The notes under the pieces: model-generated | Seen by the model: the letters and a program-made list of their open reading frames with translations, nothing else | Told to the model about the DNA's origin: nothing | The model's database searches: none | From: Stichopus chloronotus | Lineage: Eukaryota; Echinodermata; Holothuroidea; Aspidochirotida; Stichopodidae | DNA length: 64,000 nucleotides | Assembly (NCBI GenBank): GCA_021234535.1 | Contig: SFZH01000008.1 | Coordinates: 3,162,001 to 3,226,000, forward strand | Direction of reading: 5' to 3' | Part shown: positions 37,879-64,000 of the stretch, piece by piece | Numbering within the stretch: position 1 is the first letter of the stretch | How the letters are laid out: every line of letters starts with the position of its first letter | Position numbers and translations under genes: made by a program

Positions 37879-38370
37879 AGCTTATGGGAAGCTTTAGTGA
37901 AAACAGGATCAGATCATCAACTACATCGTTATCAACTCCTTTAGTACAGAAAAAAATTAAATCAAAATGAAGCGGCGGAAGACATTTTACTTAATCGACA
38001 AAATGGGATTCGTCACTTCGTAAGGAAAAAGCCTTTAGCATCGGTTGAAGTACATACCTGAAAATTGCTTCAAATTGCCTATTGAAGCTTCCCTTTGAAA
38101 TCCAAAGCCGATGGAATTTATTGCTAGCGGTTCTAGCAGCTTATGGGAAGCTTTCGTGAAAACAGGATCAGATCATCAAAGACATCGTTATCAACTTCTT
38201 TAGTACAGAAAACAAGTTCAATCAAAATGAAGCGTCGGAAGACATTTTACTTAATCGACGAAAAGGATTCGTCACTCCGTAAGGAATAAGCCTTTAGCAT
38301 CCGTTGAAGTACATAACTGTAAGCTTCCCTTCAGAATCCAAAGCCGATGGAATTTATTGCTAGCGGTCGT
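37879..38370. repeat. 259 bp tandem duplication in the B-C spacer
   Basis: AGCTTATGGGAAGCTTTAGT at 37879 recurs at 38138 with one change. GCGGCGGAAGACATTTTACT / GCGTCGGAAGACATTTTACT and AAAGCCGATGGAATTTATTG are also duplicated. The second copy lacks a short block before the GAAGCTTCCC segment. High similarity implies a fairly recent duplication. It is non-coding. Confidence 0.75.
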
Positions 38371-41360
38371 TGAGAGTTTGACCACGTAGACTACATGTGG
38401 TGAATTAATGTCTCCAGATGTGTTACGGTACCCTCTCTCAAAAGAAGGCAAAAGTGACTGTGTAAATCCTGATGACTCAATATGGAAAAATGATTTATTT
38501 GCAAATTGCATTCATGTGCCATTTCATGCAAGTGATGGAGAAACATATGTTATTCTTATATGTTTTATGAATAAGATAAATTATGCCATAGTTATCGTTT
38601 TTCGTCCATGCATAATGTATCAATCTTTTTATATACAGTACGAATATTCATTTTTTTAAGTCAAGGTTTCAAGTATATTTCAAAGTATCCTGGAAATGCC
38701 TTATGTACTTCTTGTTGGTCAAGTTGTCATACTGTACATTCAGTTTAAACTTAAGTCACAAAAAATAGTGGTGCTATGTGCTGTTCAGTTTCTATTTCTT
38801 GAGGTCAATGCAAATTGTTCCAGACAAACAACTTCCAAGCGTGTAATTTAACTTCTGTCTAATTTTTACCATTCCCATACAGTGACGGCCTAGAATTAAC
38901 CATGCAAGGGGCTATTAACTATACATACAGGTTTAACTTATCAATATGTCTAGTCAAATATGTGGGCGGATGGACATATGATGAGATTCTTCATAGATGT
39001 ATGTATTAGCTTCAGCGTCATGTTCCTCTCTGTATTGACATTAGGTTTACCCACATATGTTAGTCTTTTACTACAATTCAGGCTATTCATCATCTTGGCT
39101 GATCACAGTATGTTGTTGCGCCAGTTAATTATTGAGTTTCTTCAGCTTTATGGCATCTATGGTTAATACATTACAGACAACACATGCCTTGCATTTCTTT
39201 TGTTTAGAATGCCCATAGTTCCAGAAATGAAAATATGCTGACCGTAATTTCAAGTGATATGTTTAACGTAGTCCCTCGATCAGGAAATTCATGCTCCTTT
39301 TTAACAACTTTGTTATGTACATGGTTTTTCACATTATGTGTGGATTTTCTTATGTCACACTAACTTTTTCTTTTTATTTACTTCTAACTTCTACATCAAG
39401 TTTCCTTTCATGCATGTCAATGTTATCAATTGATATCAGTCTAACTAAGAAGGATTTAATAAAACTTGAAAGTCAAGAAATATTGATTTCGTTGTCTCTC
39501 AATTTGTGATAAATGCTCACTCTTTATCGTTTAACTTTGCAATCTTGATTGCACAGAGAGCTGACTCCCATACATGATATATGTTTGAGGTAGTAGGAGT
39601 GTGATTATTTTCTGGTATTCCTCAACTCATTGTTTAGATGAGTCTATTTAGTAAAAAAAAAAACAATATCAACACTCCTAGATGTGTTCTGTGATAATAC
39701 AGTATGCTAGTTTTGCTAGTTTTTGTGAAGTGTTGAACATTAAAATGTGAACTGAAGACTTGTAAATATTACACCCACAAACAACTCTGCCTGTTGAGTT
39801 CCCAGGGGTCAATGAGGGCACAAGTAACCTCTTCTCTGGGGTAAGTAACAGGGTTTGTAAGCTCTTGTGTATAAGTGCACCCAACAGGAGGCATTTCAAC
39901 TAAAATCTACAATCCATTTATGGGAGCCCTGACTGATGTGGATAGTATTTTGTGGCTTTCAGACTGTCACGGTCATTATTAAGTATGTACCATTTTAATT
40001 TTCCATAGACAAGACATCACAATCTATTGAACTTTTTTTTTACTCAATTGATACCCAGTAGATTGAAACAGTAGTTGCATATGACAGTATTACTGCTAAA
40101 CAGGCATACCAGTACCAGCTTAAATGCTAGCTCAGAGACTAATCAGCTTTTAAGTTGAAGCCTGAACCTCAGCAGAGACTAGGTTAAGTAGTTTCATACT
40201 TGTATTCAGCAACATGCATCACCTTCATTCATAAAGGTCAACATGTTTTAGAAACATCTTTATAATAATAAATATCATTCTGTTTTAAATTCACTCGGTA
40301 TGTCCCTATCTGTAACAAAACACAGCCAAGTTCGTGTGTTAATAAGTTTCCAGTGTTAAAGACCAAAAGTGCAAGTGTATAGTTGCGTACACCCAATTCA
40401 GATTACGGGTATGTGTTTCATCAAACAGTAACTGTTTCAGCCATCATCAAAAGTTATTTAGGTCAAAGGATTAATATCTGAGATATTGTAGGGGCTTAAG
40501 CAAAATTATAGTCTTAGCGCGTTACAGAATAGGACTAAATTTCATTTAAGATTAACCGTATTTTCACTGATTACGTCTATTGAAGGTTGCTTTATGTAAA
40601 AAAATAAATTTCTGTAACATTTCTCTGCAAGTTGTTTTTCACCAATGTTTTGGACCAATGTTTTGCCCCAATCTTTAAACCTTGTTCGTAAGTCTCATAC
40701 TTATGCCTCAAAATTGTTTGCGAAATCAGGCTGGGTAATTTGCTCTGCTAAAACATGACATTTTTGTCTTCGTACAATGCAACGTTCGACTTATGTATTT
40801 CTTATCTAGACATACTTAAAATTGGGCAGATTTGGACACAAAGTTTATCGTCAGTACCATACGATATCCATACATTTTTAGTTTATCTAGGAAATTTCTG
40901 TTTCAAACTTTGAGTCAAAAATCAAGAAACCTTAAATAATTTAAGTCAGAGAAATAGCAGTTTCTGGGTTTCTTTCTTTTTAGCTGCTTTCACTTTCAAA
41001 CCATGAATAAATTCCTCTCATGCAATGAATATTTAACATTAAGGCACTTGTTTGGCTAACAAGACCAGGTTCCAATGTTCTAACCTAACTGTGGTAGCAA
41101 GTGCTCCCGTTTAATATGCATACAAAGCTGTGTGTATACATGTATGGCGCGGTATGGTTATCCATGAAAGAGTCCTATCCTGCATCTCATTGCTAATCAG
41201 CTGAATTTACAACAGCGGTTGCATGAGATTTAACAATGTTTATGGAAAACGTTGTACTGCAAAATTAACATTGAAAACCGATGCCCTGACAGTGGAGTCT
41301 TAAACGTGCAACATTTGTTAAGTAGAAGTTTTATCACTTTTGAAATGTCCATGTCTGCAA

Positions 41361-53169
<11,809 letters not shown>

Positions 53170-53427
53170 ATTCTTGCTTGTCGTCACTCAACACCACACT
53201 AAGCATAAATGCATCATCTGAAATTGCTGACCTTAGGAAAAGTAAGCAGGATTATGACCTTTGATCATCAATATTTCTGAGGGACTGTGTGAAGTCTTTG
53301 TGATTGATCATATTATTTTGTATGGATACAGTTATGTCAATAACGTATAAAGGATAACTTGTATTAGCACATTATATTTGTATCTATGAGGAATCAGTAG
53401 CAAAATTCAAAGTTCTAAGTTCATCTA

Positions 53428-53811
53428 GAAGATATCCTGCACTGAAGACATCGTTCTGTGAAGATATCCTGCACTGAAGACATCGTTCTGTGAAGATATC
53501 CTGCACTGAAGACATCGTTCTGTGAAGGTATCCTGCACTGAAGACATCGTTCTGTGAAGATATCCTGCACTGAAGAAATCGTTCTGTGAAGATATCCTGC
53601 ACTGAAGACATCGTTCTGTGAAGATATCCTGCACTGAAGACATCGTTCTGTGAAGGTATCCTGCACTGAAGACATCGTTCTGTGAAGATATCCTGCACTG
53701 AAGACATCGTTCTGTGAAGATATCCTGCACTGAAGACATCGTTCTGTGAAGATATCCTGCACTGAAGACATCGTTCTATGAAGATATCCTGCACTGAAGA
53801 CATCGTTCTGT
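53428..53811. repeat. 32 bp minisatellite, 12 units
   Basis: Twelve head-to-tail 32 bp units, each starting GAAGATATCCTGCACTGAAG and ending CATCGTTCTGT. Only a few single-base variants occur (GATATC to GGTATC in two units, ACATC to AAATC, TGTG to TATG). High unit identity implies recent homogenisation. The array starts ~260 bp upstream of the gene C start codon. 32 is not a multiple of three and no minus-strand frame has a stop, so long repetitive open frames exist in all three. They are not credible genes. Confidence 0.93.
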
Positions 53812-54718
53812 TTATGTTGTATTTAACCAACATGTTACCTTCATGCTATCTTTTACCGCTACATGATATAACATCAAGCGTCACATCCATCAGAAAATGC
53901 ATGTACATTTTTTTTTTTGCTGTGAATTAACTTCGTGAGCACATGCCACTTTACCACTCATTACCGTTTATATAAGCAGTTCTGTGTTGAGTGCATGTGC
54001 AGATGCCCGTTTATGATCCATCACCATTACTTATCCTGACCGACAAATTTGAGCGGATAACGAAACCACTGTTTTGTAACAGATAGCACCGACTTACTAC
54101 TTTAAAATCATCAGGAACAAGTTAATCTCATTTACATAACTTTTTCTTACACAGGCTCCTGTTGATTCAGATTCAGTGCAATCGGTCTAAGGAATTGTTA
54201 TAAGATGGAGTGACAAATGTATTGTTTGCTGTGTCCACATCGTTGGGCGTGTGTTGTATCATCTCTTACAAACTGGTGAGCAGTATTTTCGACTGCTTCC
54301 TTGTGACGGTAAAAGATTAAGAACCGATTGATCTGGCTTGCACAAGTTTCAATTGTAATTAATCGTACCTTGAATTACCAAAACCATTGATAAATGTGGA
54401 GATAGCAACTAATTCGCTCACAGAAAAAGCTTTTCATATACCGATGCTGTCCTAACTCTCATCCACCTTGCCACAGGACTACATAGCAAAGGTACTACTA
54501 TTCTATTTTTATCTCATCGCCCTATAGGGGCTAGATGAGATATTGTAGTCACTTGGCTAGTGGAGCTATATATTGTACTGTGCACCCATGGGAGAATGGT
54601 CGCCATGGAAACGCTTGGAGTGGGTGAGTAGCGACACCCCGGGGGTACCCCATGGTAGAGTGGCCATGGGTACAGGGGGTCCTGTTGGGTGGTATAAATG
54701 AAAACGTGTCCGTGCCAA

Positions 54719-54777
54719 CGCGTGTGCGTGTGTGTGTGTGCGTGCGTGTGTGTGTGTGGGTGCGTGTGTGTGTGCGT
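54719..54777. repeat. (TG)n microsatellite
   Basis: A TG/CG-rich dinucleotide tract with interspersed GCGTG units. It belongs to a TG-linked repeat block that continues to ~54860, immediately next to the satellite array. Confidence 0.85.
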
Positions 54778-54879
54778 TCGGACCTGTCAAAATTGTGGTT
54801 TTTCCTGAATAGTTTGAAAAGTGTATGAGCGATTAAGTGGAAACTTGGTAGGGCTGTGCATGATGCCAATATGTCAAAA

Positions 54880-56760
54880 ATGTACTAGTTGTATGGTAAA
54901 TCGAGTCAAATTTGCTGATTTTTGAGAAAATAGCCAATTTTGCCCAAAAAATGGTATTTCCAGCATAACTAGAGAAATATTTGAGTATTTAATGCAAAAT
55001 TTTGCAAAAACATACCTGAGAATGAAATATTCAAGGTATATATACTTTTGTAGTAAAAAAGAGTGAAATTTGCTAATTTTTAGAAAAAAAAGCCCCAAAA
55101 TTTGTATTTCCAGCATATCTTGAGAACTATTAGATCCATTAACTCACTGTTTTGTAAGTACTTACCTGAGAATACGTTGTTCAACATAATATTGCTGTAA
55201 TGGTAAATCGAGTCAAATTTTCTGGTTTTTGAGAAAAAAAGCCAATTTTGCCCCAAAATTGGTATTTCCAGCATATCTTGAGAAATATTTGAGCATTTAA
55301 TGCAAAATATTTGCAAGGACTTACAGGAGATTGAAATATTCAAGGTAGATCACTTTTGTAGTAAAGAGAGTCAAATTTTCTTGTTTTTGAGAAAATAGTC
55401 AATTTTGCCCGAAAATTGGTATTTCCAGCATATCTAGAGAAATATTTAAGTATTTAATGCAAATTTTGCAAAAACATACCTGAGAATGAAATATTCAAGG
55501 TATATACACTTTTGTAGTAAAAAAGAGTGAAATTTGCTGATTTTTTAGAAAAATAGCCAATTTTGCCCAAAAAATGGTATTTCCAGCATATCTAGAGAAA
55601 TATTTGAGTATTTAATGCAAAATTTTGCAAAAACATACCTGAGAATGAAATATTCAAGGTATATATACTTTTGTAGTAAAAAAGAGTGAAATTTGCTAAT
55701 TTTTAGGGAAAAAAAGCCAGTTTTGCCCCAAAATTTGTATTTCCAGCATATCTTGAGAACTATTAGATCCATTAACTCACTGTTTTGTAAGTACTTACCT
55801 GAGAATACGTTGTTCAACATAATATTGCTGTAATGGTAAATCGAGTCAAATTTTCTGGTTTTTGAGAAAAAAAGCCAATTTTGCCCCAAAATTGGTATTT
55901 CCAGCATATCTTGAGAAATATTTGAGCATTTAATGCAAAATATTTGCAAGGACTTACAGGAGATTGAAATATTCAAGGTAGATCACTTTTGTAGTAACGA
56001 GAGTCAAATTTGCTGATTATTGGGAAAAAAAAGCCAATTTTGCCCGAAAATTGGTATTTCCAGCATATCTTGAGAAGTATTTGAGCATTTAATGTAAAAT
56101 TTTGCAAAAACTTACATGAGAATGAAATATTCAAGTTATATCACTTTTGTAGTAAAGAGAGTGAAATTTGCTGATTTTTTAGAAAAAAAGGCCAATTTTG
56201 CCCCAAAATTGATATTTCTAGCATATCTTGAGAACTATTACACCAATTAACTTAAATTTTTGTAAGTACTTACCTGAGAACACATTGTTCAACATAATAT
56301 TACTATAATGATAAATCCAGTGAATTTTGCTGATTTTTGAGAAAAAAAAGCCAAATTTGCCCCAAAATTGGTATTTCCAGCATATCTTGAGAACTATGAG
56401 ACCTATTATCCTAAAGCTTTGTAAGGATTTACCTGAGAACACATCGTTCAATATAATATTACTGTAATGATAAATCCAGTGAATTTTGCTGATTTTTTAG
56501 GAAAAAAGCCAATTTTGTCCCAAAATTGGTATTTCCAACATAGTTGAGATGCGGTTGAGCATTTAATGCAAAAGTTTGCAAGGACTTACTTGAGAATGTA
56601 ATATTCAAGGTATATCACTTTTGTATTAAAGAGAATGAAATTTGCTGATTATTTTAGAAAAGAGCCAATTTTGCCCCAAAATGTGTATTTCAACCATATC
56701 TTGAGAGCTAATTAGGCATTATACAGAAAATTTTGCAAGGTTGTTCCTATAAACACAATA
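54880..56760. repeat. ~158 bp satellite array with four-monomer higher-order repeat
   Basis: The landmark GGTATTTCCAGCATATC and its variants recur at about 54953, 55104, 55261, 55418, 55576, 55737, 55894, 56053, 56211, 56371, 56528 and 56683. Spacings are 151-161 bp, giving ~12 monomers. Each also has a GCCAATTTTGCCC block and a CTTACCTGAGAATGAAATATT-like block. The stretch near 54940-55343 repeats nearly unchanged 633 bp further on (about 55573-55976), which equals four monomers. Long minus-strand open frames inside it are by-products of the repeat. Confidence 0.88.
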
Positions 56761-57479
56761 ATGAAGATACAGTATATTACTCTTCTAGTAAACTGGTGAA
56801 ACTGTATAATTGTTTCGTAACAAACTTTGAGCCAGCATCTGGGTCAATACTAGACACCACCTTTTTAGCTTTAGCCAACACATCTTTAGCAGAACTGGCC
56901 CCTGTGGATAATGTCTTCTATGAGAACATTTTTGTAAGTCAAACAATAATTTTAGCAGAGCCAGGCCCTACACAGGTAAACAGGAGACTTATGTGCAAAT
57001 ACCCATAGAGGGATGCTCTTATATCCTGCCCCTAACTGTAACCACTTAGCCTAATTAACCTACATGGAATAACCCAATGTTATAATTGTGTTATGTAGCG
57101 TAATATGCACAGATACTTTTGAGCCATTAGTTGTCATTATTTGAGCCTAGTAGCACCAGGCTACAACCTCAAGTTTGCTACCTTACAGTAGATATCAGTA
57201 TTCAGATGCTTACCACCAGTTTATGCTTGAAGAATGTTTGCCACTCATTTACAACCAGTTCCCCGAACTACGTCTCTGTGTGATGTGGTTGCAGTAAACT
57301 ATTTGCAAATCCCTATGTGCATTCGCTGTATTTAAGTCAATGCATGTTGGCGATGAGATATGCAACTCCGTAGATTGCCCTCTTGTTTTATTTTTTATTT
57401 TCTCCGGTGACTTTCACACCGTTCTTCCAAATCGTTTAATCCAGGACGTGTTAGGGTTCGTCGAAGAGACATGATTGTT

Positions 57480-58320
57480 ACACTCCATATCAAATTGTGT
57501 AAATGGCTGGTCCAGACAAAGAAAATTTTCTGAAGGTCTGACGGATAAACAAAAAATAAATGTTGGAGTCCCTCAACGCGGTCTTCGCTGTCTTCTCTGC
57601 TATTAACAATTTATACTGATGAATTTGATCTACTTCAAAATTTAAACTGGTAAAATATGCTGATGACACTGCTATAGCGTATAATATATCAAAGAGGACA
57701 TATCAGACTGACCAAACAAGCTATGAAATCGATGGTTAAAATATTGTAGCTCTGTCTGATGGAAAGAATCTAAGACTTTGTCAAAAGAAATCTAAGGAGA
57801 TGGTTTTTGAGAATATGAATATTAAAAACGACGGTTTGGTAGCTAACTAATATCACAATAAAAGATGATGAAATAGAAGGCACTCATCAAACAGTATATC
57901 TTGGTGTTTGTATTGATGAAAAACTAAGGGTCACTGGTCATACAGGCAGAAATTGTGAATGGGTATATTTCGTCAACACTCTTTCGTATATAGTGCCATA
58001 TTTTATGTTCATGTAAGAAAAAACGAGATTTAATGGAAAACATTTTACTTCAGGTGTTTCTGCTTGGTATCAAATTGTTCTCATCAAAGATAAGAAACGA
58101 ATTAGCACTTTTTATGATGCATTGTTCGAAAAATTTTAATAAAGCTTTTAAACTTCTTATGACTGCTGTAAATACTGTCGTTAAAATGAGTTCATTAGAA
58201 ATGTTTACTGCATACAGAGAAATAACAGTCGCGGCAAAATGAACTTAACTCTCTGATTACATAGACAAAGAGATATAACCTGAGAAACAAGACAATAAAG
58301 TGAAATTCAGATTCAAATCG
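57480..58320 (+). pseudogene. Decayed LINE reverse-transcriptase relic
   Basis: Translated pieces in shifting frames match the C-terminal half of a LINE RT. These are GVPQRG near 57567 (from the usual GVPQG), KYADDTAIAY near 57652-57682 (catalytic YADD box), CQKKSKEMVF near 57780, and QTVYLGVCIDEKL near 57890 (the usual YLGV.lD.kL block). A final stretch, RNELALFMMHCSKNF near 58094, follows. Several stops and frame changes separate the pieces, so it is non-functional. It ends with CAATAAAG and a short ATTCAGATTCAAAT-like tail near 58292-58318, again like CR1-type elements. It is clearly older than the copy at 20.6 kb and belongs to a different lineage. Confidence 0.72.
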
Positions 58321-61174
58321 TAGGGAACTGTACTTTTGTACTCTTCGTGCATTGCTTTTATTTGCTTTTTCTTTTCATTCATTTTTCTACACTAACCTTT
58401 ACAACGCAATTTTAATGTGCTAATGAATATTTACATTTACACTGGAACTAAAGAAATAGAAATAGCATGATAATATAAAATAATGATCGTATCCAGCTAA
58501 TCCAACTAATCGGCAGTGTGGAACAAATATCCCATATTTTATACTGTGTTAAATCTATTTTATACACGTAGCAGATATAATATAGGGGCCAATCAGGGTG
58601 TATTGGTTATACGATGCACATACGTTGATCGAATATATGCACGTAGTAGTACAAATATATACATGTATAAAATTACCACCCAATAACACTTCAGGAATAT
58701 ATGCAGATATAGAATTGAATATGTGAGTATTTAATCGAATATATTCCCCGTAGTAAAGTAATCAATCATGTTAATCAGTCAACCAATCAAATTCTTTTTA
58801 AAAGGGGGAAGATCTATACCCACCAAAAATTTTTTTGTCACATTCATGAGGGGACACTGGAAAATCTCTTTTGGAATTGTAACCACACCTCAATAACATT
58901 TATTTTGGCTATCTAGAATAAATTTTAAACAAACAATTTCTTGATTCAAAGACAATATTTTCTTACGTTTTGGGGAAGATTTAAAACACCCAATTATGAT
59001 AGATTAGCATGAAATATTTTACTTGTAGCTGCAAAATGGACGGTTGTACTCCATACATCCACAATTTCTTTCACAACATTTTATTTATTCCTTTCGTAAA
59101 AAGTATTTTAATGTAAGTTATAGGCAGAGCAAGAGAGCAATCACACATTCCGTTGTTGTGCATTTCACTTTGGCTAAATACTGTCCACTTTCTTTTCTCT
59201 GTTATTTTTTTATATTCTAATTGTTTTGGAAGTAAATAACATGCAAAATGCCAAACATGACATAGAAGTTTCTGTAGTTATATGTAGGTTTTAATACTTT
59301 TTACTTTCAGTTTAGATTTCTGACATAACCCTGCCATCGCTATCACCGTCTTGGATGTTCAACATAAAACATTTGGTATAAACAGTCTCTAGTTACAGGA
59401 ATCACCGAAATGTGTGTATTCGGAAAACGTTTGTTACATGTATGCTTACTCTCATGTCATGCCCTATCGTTTACACTAAACTCAGAGACCTTCCAACTTC
59501 AATTCTTTATTGTTTTACTGAAAATCAACAAATCCCCCTCGCCTTAGACCGTTTTTATCACCTCATATTGTGATGAGCTACATAGTCAATTCAACATTTA
59601 TCTTGTAAAGCAGTTTGGCTTTGGGGCTATTACAGATGGAGAACAAGCAGAGCGAAGTCAATTTGTAGCATCATGGTGGCCGACATTCCACTCGTAATGA
59701 GCGTGAGTTTGCGTTATTGTTTCCAACAATGGCAACGTTAATGTATGTCAGTCAACTATTTCAACTGTTTGGGCTTTTCCAAATTGTGTGCACTCGAGTG
59801 TGAGTAACACGCGGCCCTGCGATGATGACCGATGATCGGCAGAGGCGGACCTGAGACTTCCGCTATGGATGACATTGTAAACGCAAATTAATGAGAACTG
59901 CTAAAAAAAGAAAGGGAGGAAAAGGACTCACAAGTACCCGGCTTTCACCATTTTAGGCTGTAGTGAAGACATTACGCTCACTGCTCGTAACCATCATAAT
60001 TTGAGGAAACTCGCGAACAATGCCGAAAAGTCACTGTGAAAAATTTCATGAATATTCCACTTCAAACAAGGTAGAATCTGGAAAATGTCATGTAAATTTG
60101 TAACCATGTGCTTATATTTTGTTTTCAAACATATGTGGTGAACTGTACAGTATATAAGTATCTAAATGCTATATTAAACTTTAAACAACTGCACAGCAGC
60201 CCTTAGGCGTTTCTTGAATATTCATTGGCTGGTCTTGCTTTTCTCCAGTCGTTTCAATCAATGTCACTTTCTCGTTCTCTCATCAACGTCAGGAAACATC
60301 ATACTTTCAAGGGATTCCTCAGGAGATAACGATAATAAAGGGGGGGGGGGGATGTAAAGGGATTAGTAATATGAGGAAAGGGATGTAGAGGAGGAAAAGA
60401 CCACTCGCTAATCTCCTAAATCCCTCGGCTTGCTTGTTCTCCATCTGGAAAGCCAGATACAAGAAAATGAAAGAAATAAGACTTTAGTCATTTGCACAGC
60501 GTCAATTATAAATTAATCATAACCCTGCAATTAAGTTTGCTATCTGTCTCACTTTGTATTAACCATGTGAATTAACTTGTCTATATCTGCTAACTGAGGA
60601 GTAAGTTTGCTACGACAGGTAGTATACAACAGGTAGTAGTAGATAGTACAACAGAATTACCCTTTTGGTATTGGATTCCTTGAAAAGTATTCATATAATA
60701 TCGTCGAAACAACCCCCAGATTGAAGTAACAAACTAAATTCGTTACAGTAATTGTACATCTATACCAAGTTTCAAGTTAAATTCGCCGGGGGAAAGTAAG
60801 CAGCTTTGTAACCCAATTGGTATTTACGCATTACTTACTGAAACTTAAGAGAACCTACAAAGCTTAAGCTTAGTCTTGCATGAGATCCATTACTGTCGAA
60901 TTCAATTTGTTTATGACATGGTGGTACAAACAATTTGAAACAACTGAGTATACCATCAGGACTGGACGTGAACCTAGCGTTCCATTCGACTCGTATTTGA
61001 AGTTGTGACAAACGTTTCCGCTAGAATTATTTTGATAATACAGGCATTACGTAATGTTTTCAGCATACAGTGAGCCCAGTAGTCTTGCAAGTGAACATTA
61101 TCCTAGGAAAACAATTCGCCACCGACTTGGGCCTAGGTCTGCCAGGAGTAGCCTACAACAGGAGTAGACTACAA
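58321..61174. other. Spacer between the RT relic and gene D
   Basis: AT-rich DNA without an open frame of note. It has a poly-G run at 60340-60350 and ATATAT-like patches near 58620-58760. No gene or classified repeat is recognised. Confidence 0.5.
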
Positions 61175-63167
<1,993 letters not shown>

Positions 63168-64000
63168 CTACATAAATAGAGGATAGCACCAGGTTAATGC
63201 GTACTAATAAATGATAGTAATGAAAAAAATATTTTTTTATTATTTATGGATTTAAATATCCACCTCTTACACATTTCTGAGTCAGCTTATGACAAGCAAT
63301 TCTGTCAGCCATAACTACGATTATCAAATAATGCAGAAAAGGATAAGGGCTAGGAGAATATTGAAGCTAATTGATTCCATCTTCTTAAAATGCTCATTGT
63401 AAAACAGACAAAGTTTTGTTGCTGAGATGCTAGTTTCGTCAGTTCTATTGGATAATATTAACTAATTGACTAAGAGACCCTGAACATTTGACACAATTGA
63501 AGCAATAATGATAGGGTAGTTAACAATCAAATCACAAACTAAAAATCTGTGACCAGACACTTTTTACTATAATGTATTAACCATTTTCTCACATTTTCAG
63601 TAACTTCAGGAATAGATACATGAATAATGAGGTTAATGGGAAGTATTGTCATTTATTTGTTTCTTCCAAACTTGTTACAAAATAAACATAATCTCAAAGA
63701 GCCCCTTTTACTAAACATTATTTGTCTAATCATTTTTCCCTGTAAATTAAATGTAATTATGGAGGAATATCGCAAAAAACAATTAATGGAAGGAAATTGT
63801 AATGCAAAGTGAAATTATGTAATAAAATGAAGACCATAAACAAACGTAGCGGTTGATATATAGCTATATATGTACATTTTAAATTAACATATACTTCAAG
63901 AACTAAGGACGAACCGCTCTAACTCAACGATCGATTTCACTACTGCAAACTATCCTTATTAATGGATAAAGTATGTGTATTACAAGAATCAACAGGTTTT
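63168..64000 (-). other. Intron 3 of gene D (partial)
   Basis: Starts at the exon 4 acceptor (TAG at 63168-63170) and continues past the window edge. No match to exon 3 (TTWMQ.IVSQV) is present, so that exon lies further right. Confidence 0.7.

Larger units (their letters stand above)
32183..41360. other. Spacer between genes B and C (9.2 kb)
   Basis: It contains the palindrome (35381-35410), the unassigned frame at 36458-36652 and the tandem duplication (37879-38370). Bases 36800-37040 repeat CAAAATAGCAAAATT-like words, and 37560-37760 repeat AATAACTT-like words. Bases 38400-41340 show no feature beyond short, domain-free frames. Confidence 0.5.

Noticed and set aside
53384..53833. Long repetitive protein frames (149, 116 and 104 codons) on the minus strand
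   Set aside because: They are the same 32 bp minisatellite read in three frames; no start context, domain or non-repetitive coding flank supports a gene.
55545..55976. 143-codon minus-strand frame and related frames at 55080-55343 and 56218-56451
   Set aside because: They lie wholly in the ~158 bp satellite and repeat with it; composition is AT-driven.

Overview
This window looks like nuclear DNA from a metazoan. Coding sequence is split into short exons with GT...AG introns. The rest is AT-rich, intron-rich and repeat-rich, with a non-LTR retrotransposon, foldback elements, satellites and microsatellites. There is no sign of operons, ribosome binding sites or CRISPR. The exact species cannot be read from the sequence. 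Frequent TAGGCCTA-like words, CR1/L2-type elements and an expanded cytosolic sulfotransferase family suggest a marine invertebrate deuterostome. An echinoderm is my best guess, with low confidence.

The backbone is a head-to-tail cluster of four cytosolic sulfotransferase (SULT) genes, all on the minus strand. Gene A (4633-16145), gene B (26111-32182) and gene C (41361-53169) can be assembled completely. Each has seven coding exons of exactly the same lengths (19, 144, 113, 241, 95, 187 and 110 nt) and encodes 302 residues. Gene D (from 61175) has its last four exons (4-7) in the window and continues past base 64000. All keep the PAPS-binding and catalytic signatures they can show, so they look functional. 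C and D are the closest pair.

Region by region: 1-4632 is non-coding sequence downstream of gene A, with one possible small membrane-protein ORF. Gene A carries a 5 kb last intron and a foldback element in intron 3. The A-B spacer (16.1-26.1 kb) has a diverged ~180 bp tandem array interrupted by a clean TA-flanked foldback element, then a CR1/L2-like LINE (20.6-23.8 kb) with two frameshifts. Gene B follows, with a duplicated 200 bp block in intron 5. The B-C spacer (32.2-41.4 kb) is mostly featureless but has a 30 bp perfect palindrome and a 259 bp tandem duplication. Gene C has a 7 kb intron 4 with dispersed repeats, and a 32 bp minisatellite just upstream of its start. The C-D spacer (53.2-61.2 kb) holds a ~158 bp satellite with a four-monomer higher-order repeat and a decayed reverse-transcriptase relic. 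No tRNA, rRNA or known ncRNA gene was recognised.

The genes probably act in parallel as paralogous enzymes moving sulfate from PAPS to different small hydroxyl or amine acceptors, for example in detoxification or sulfated sterol/saponin metabolism. Acceptor identities cannot be inferred from sequence alone.
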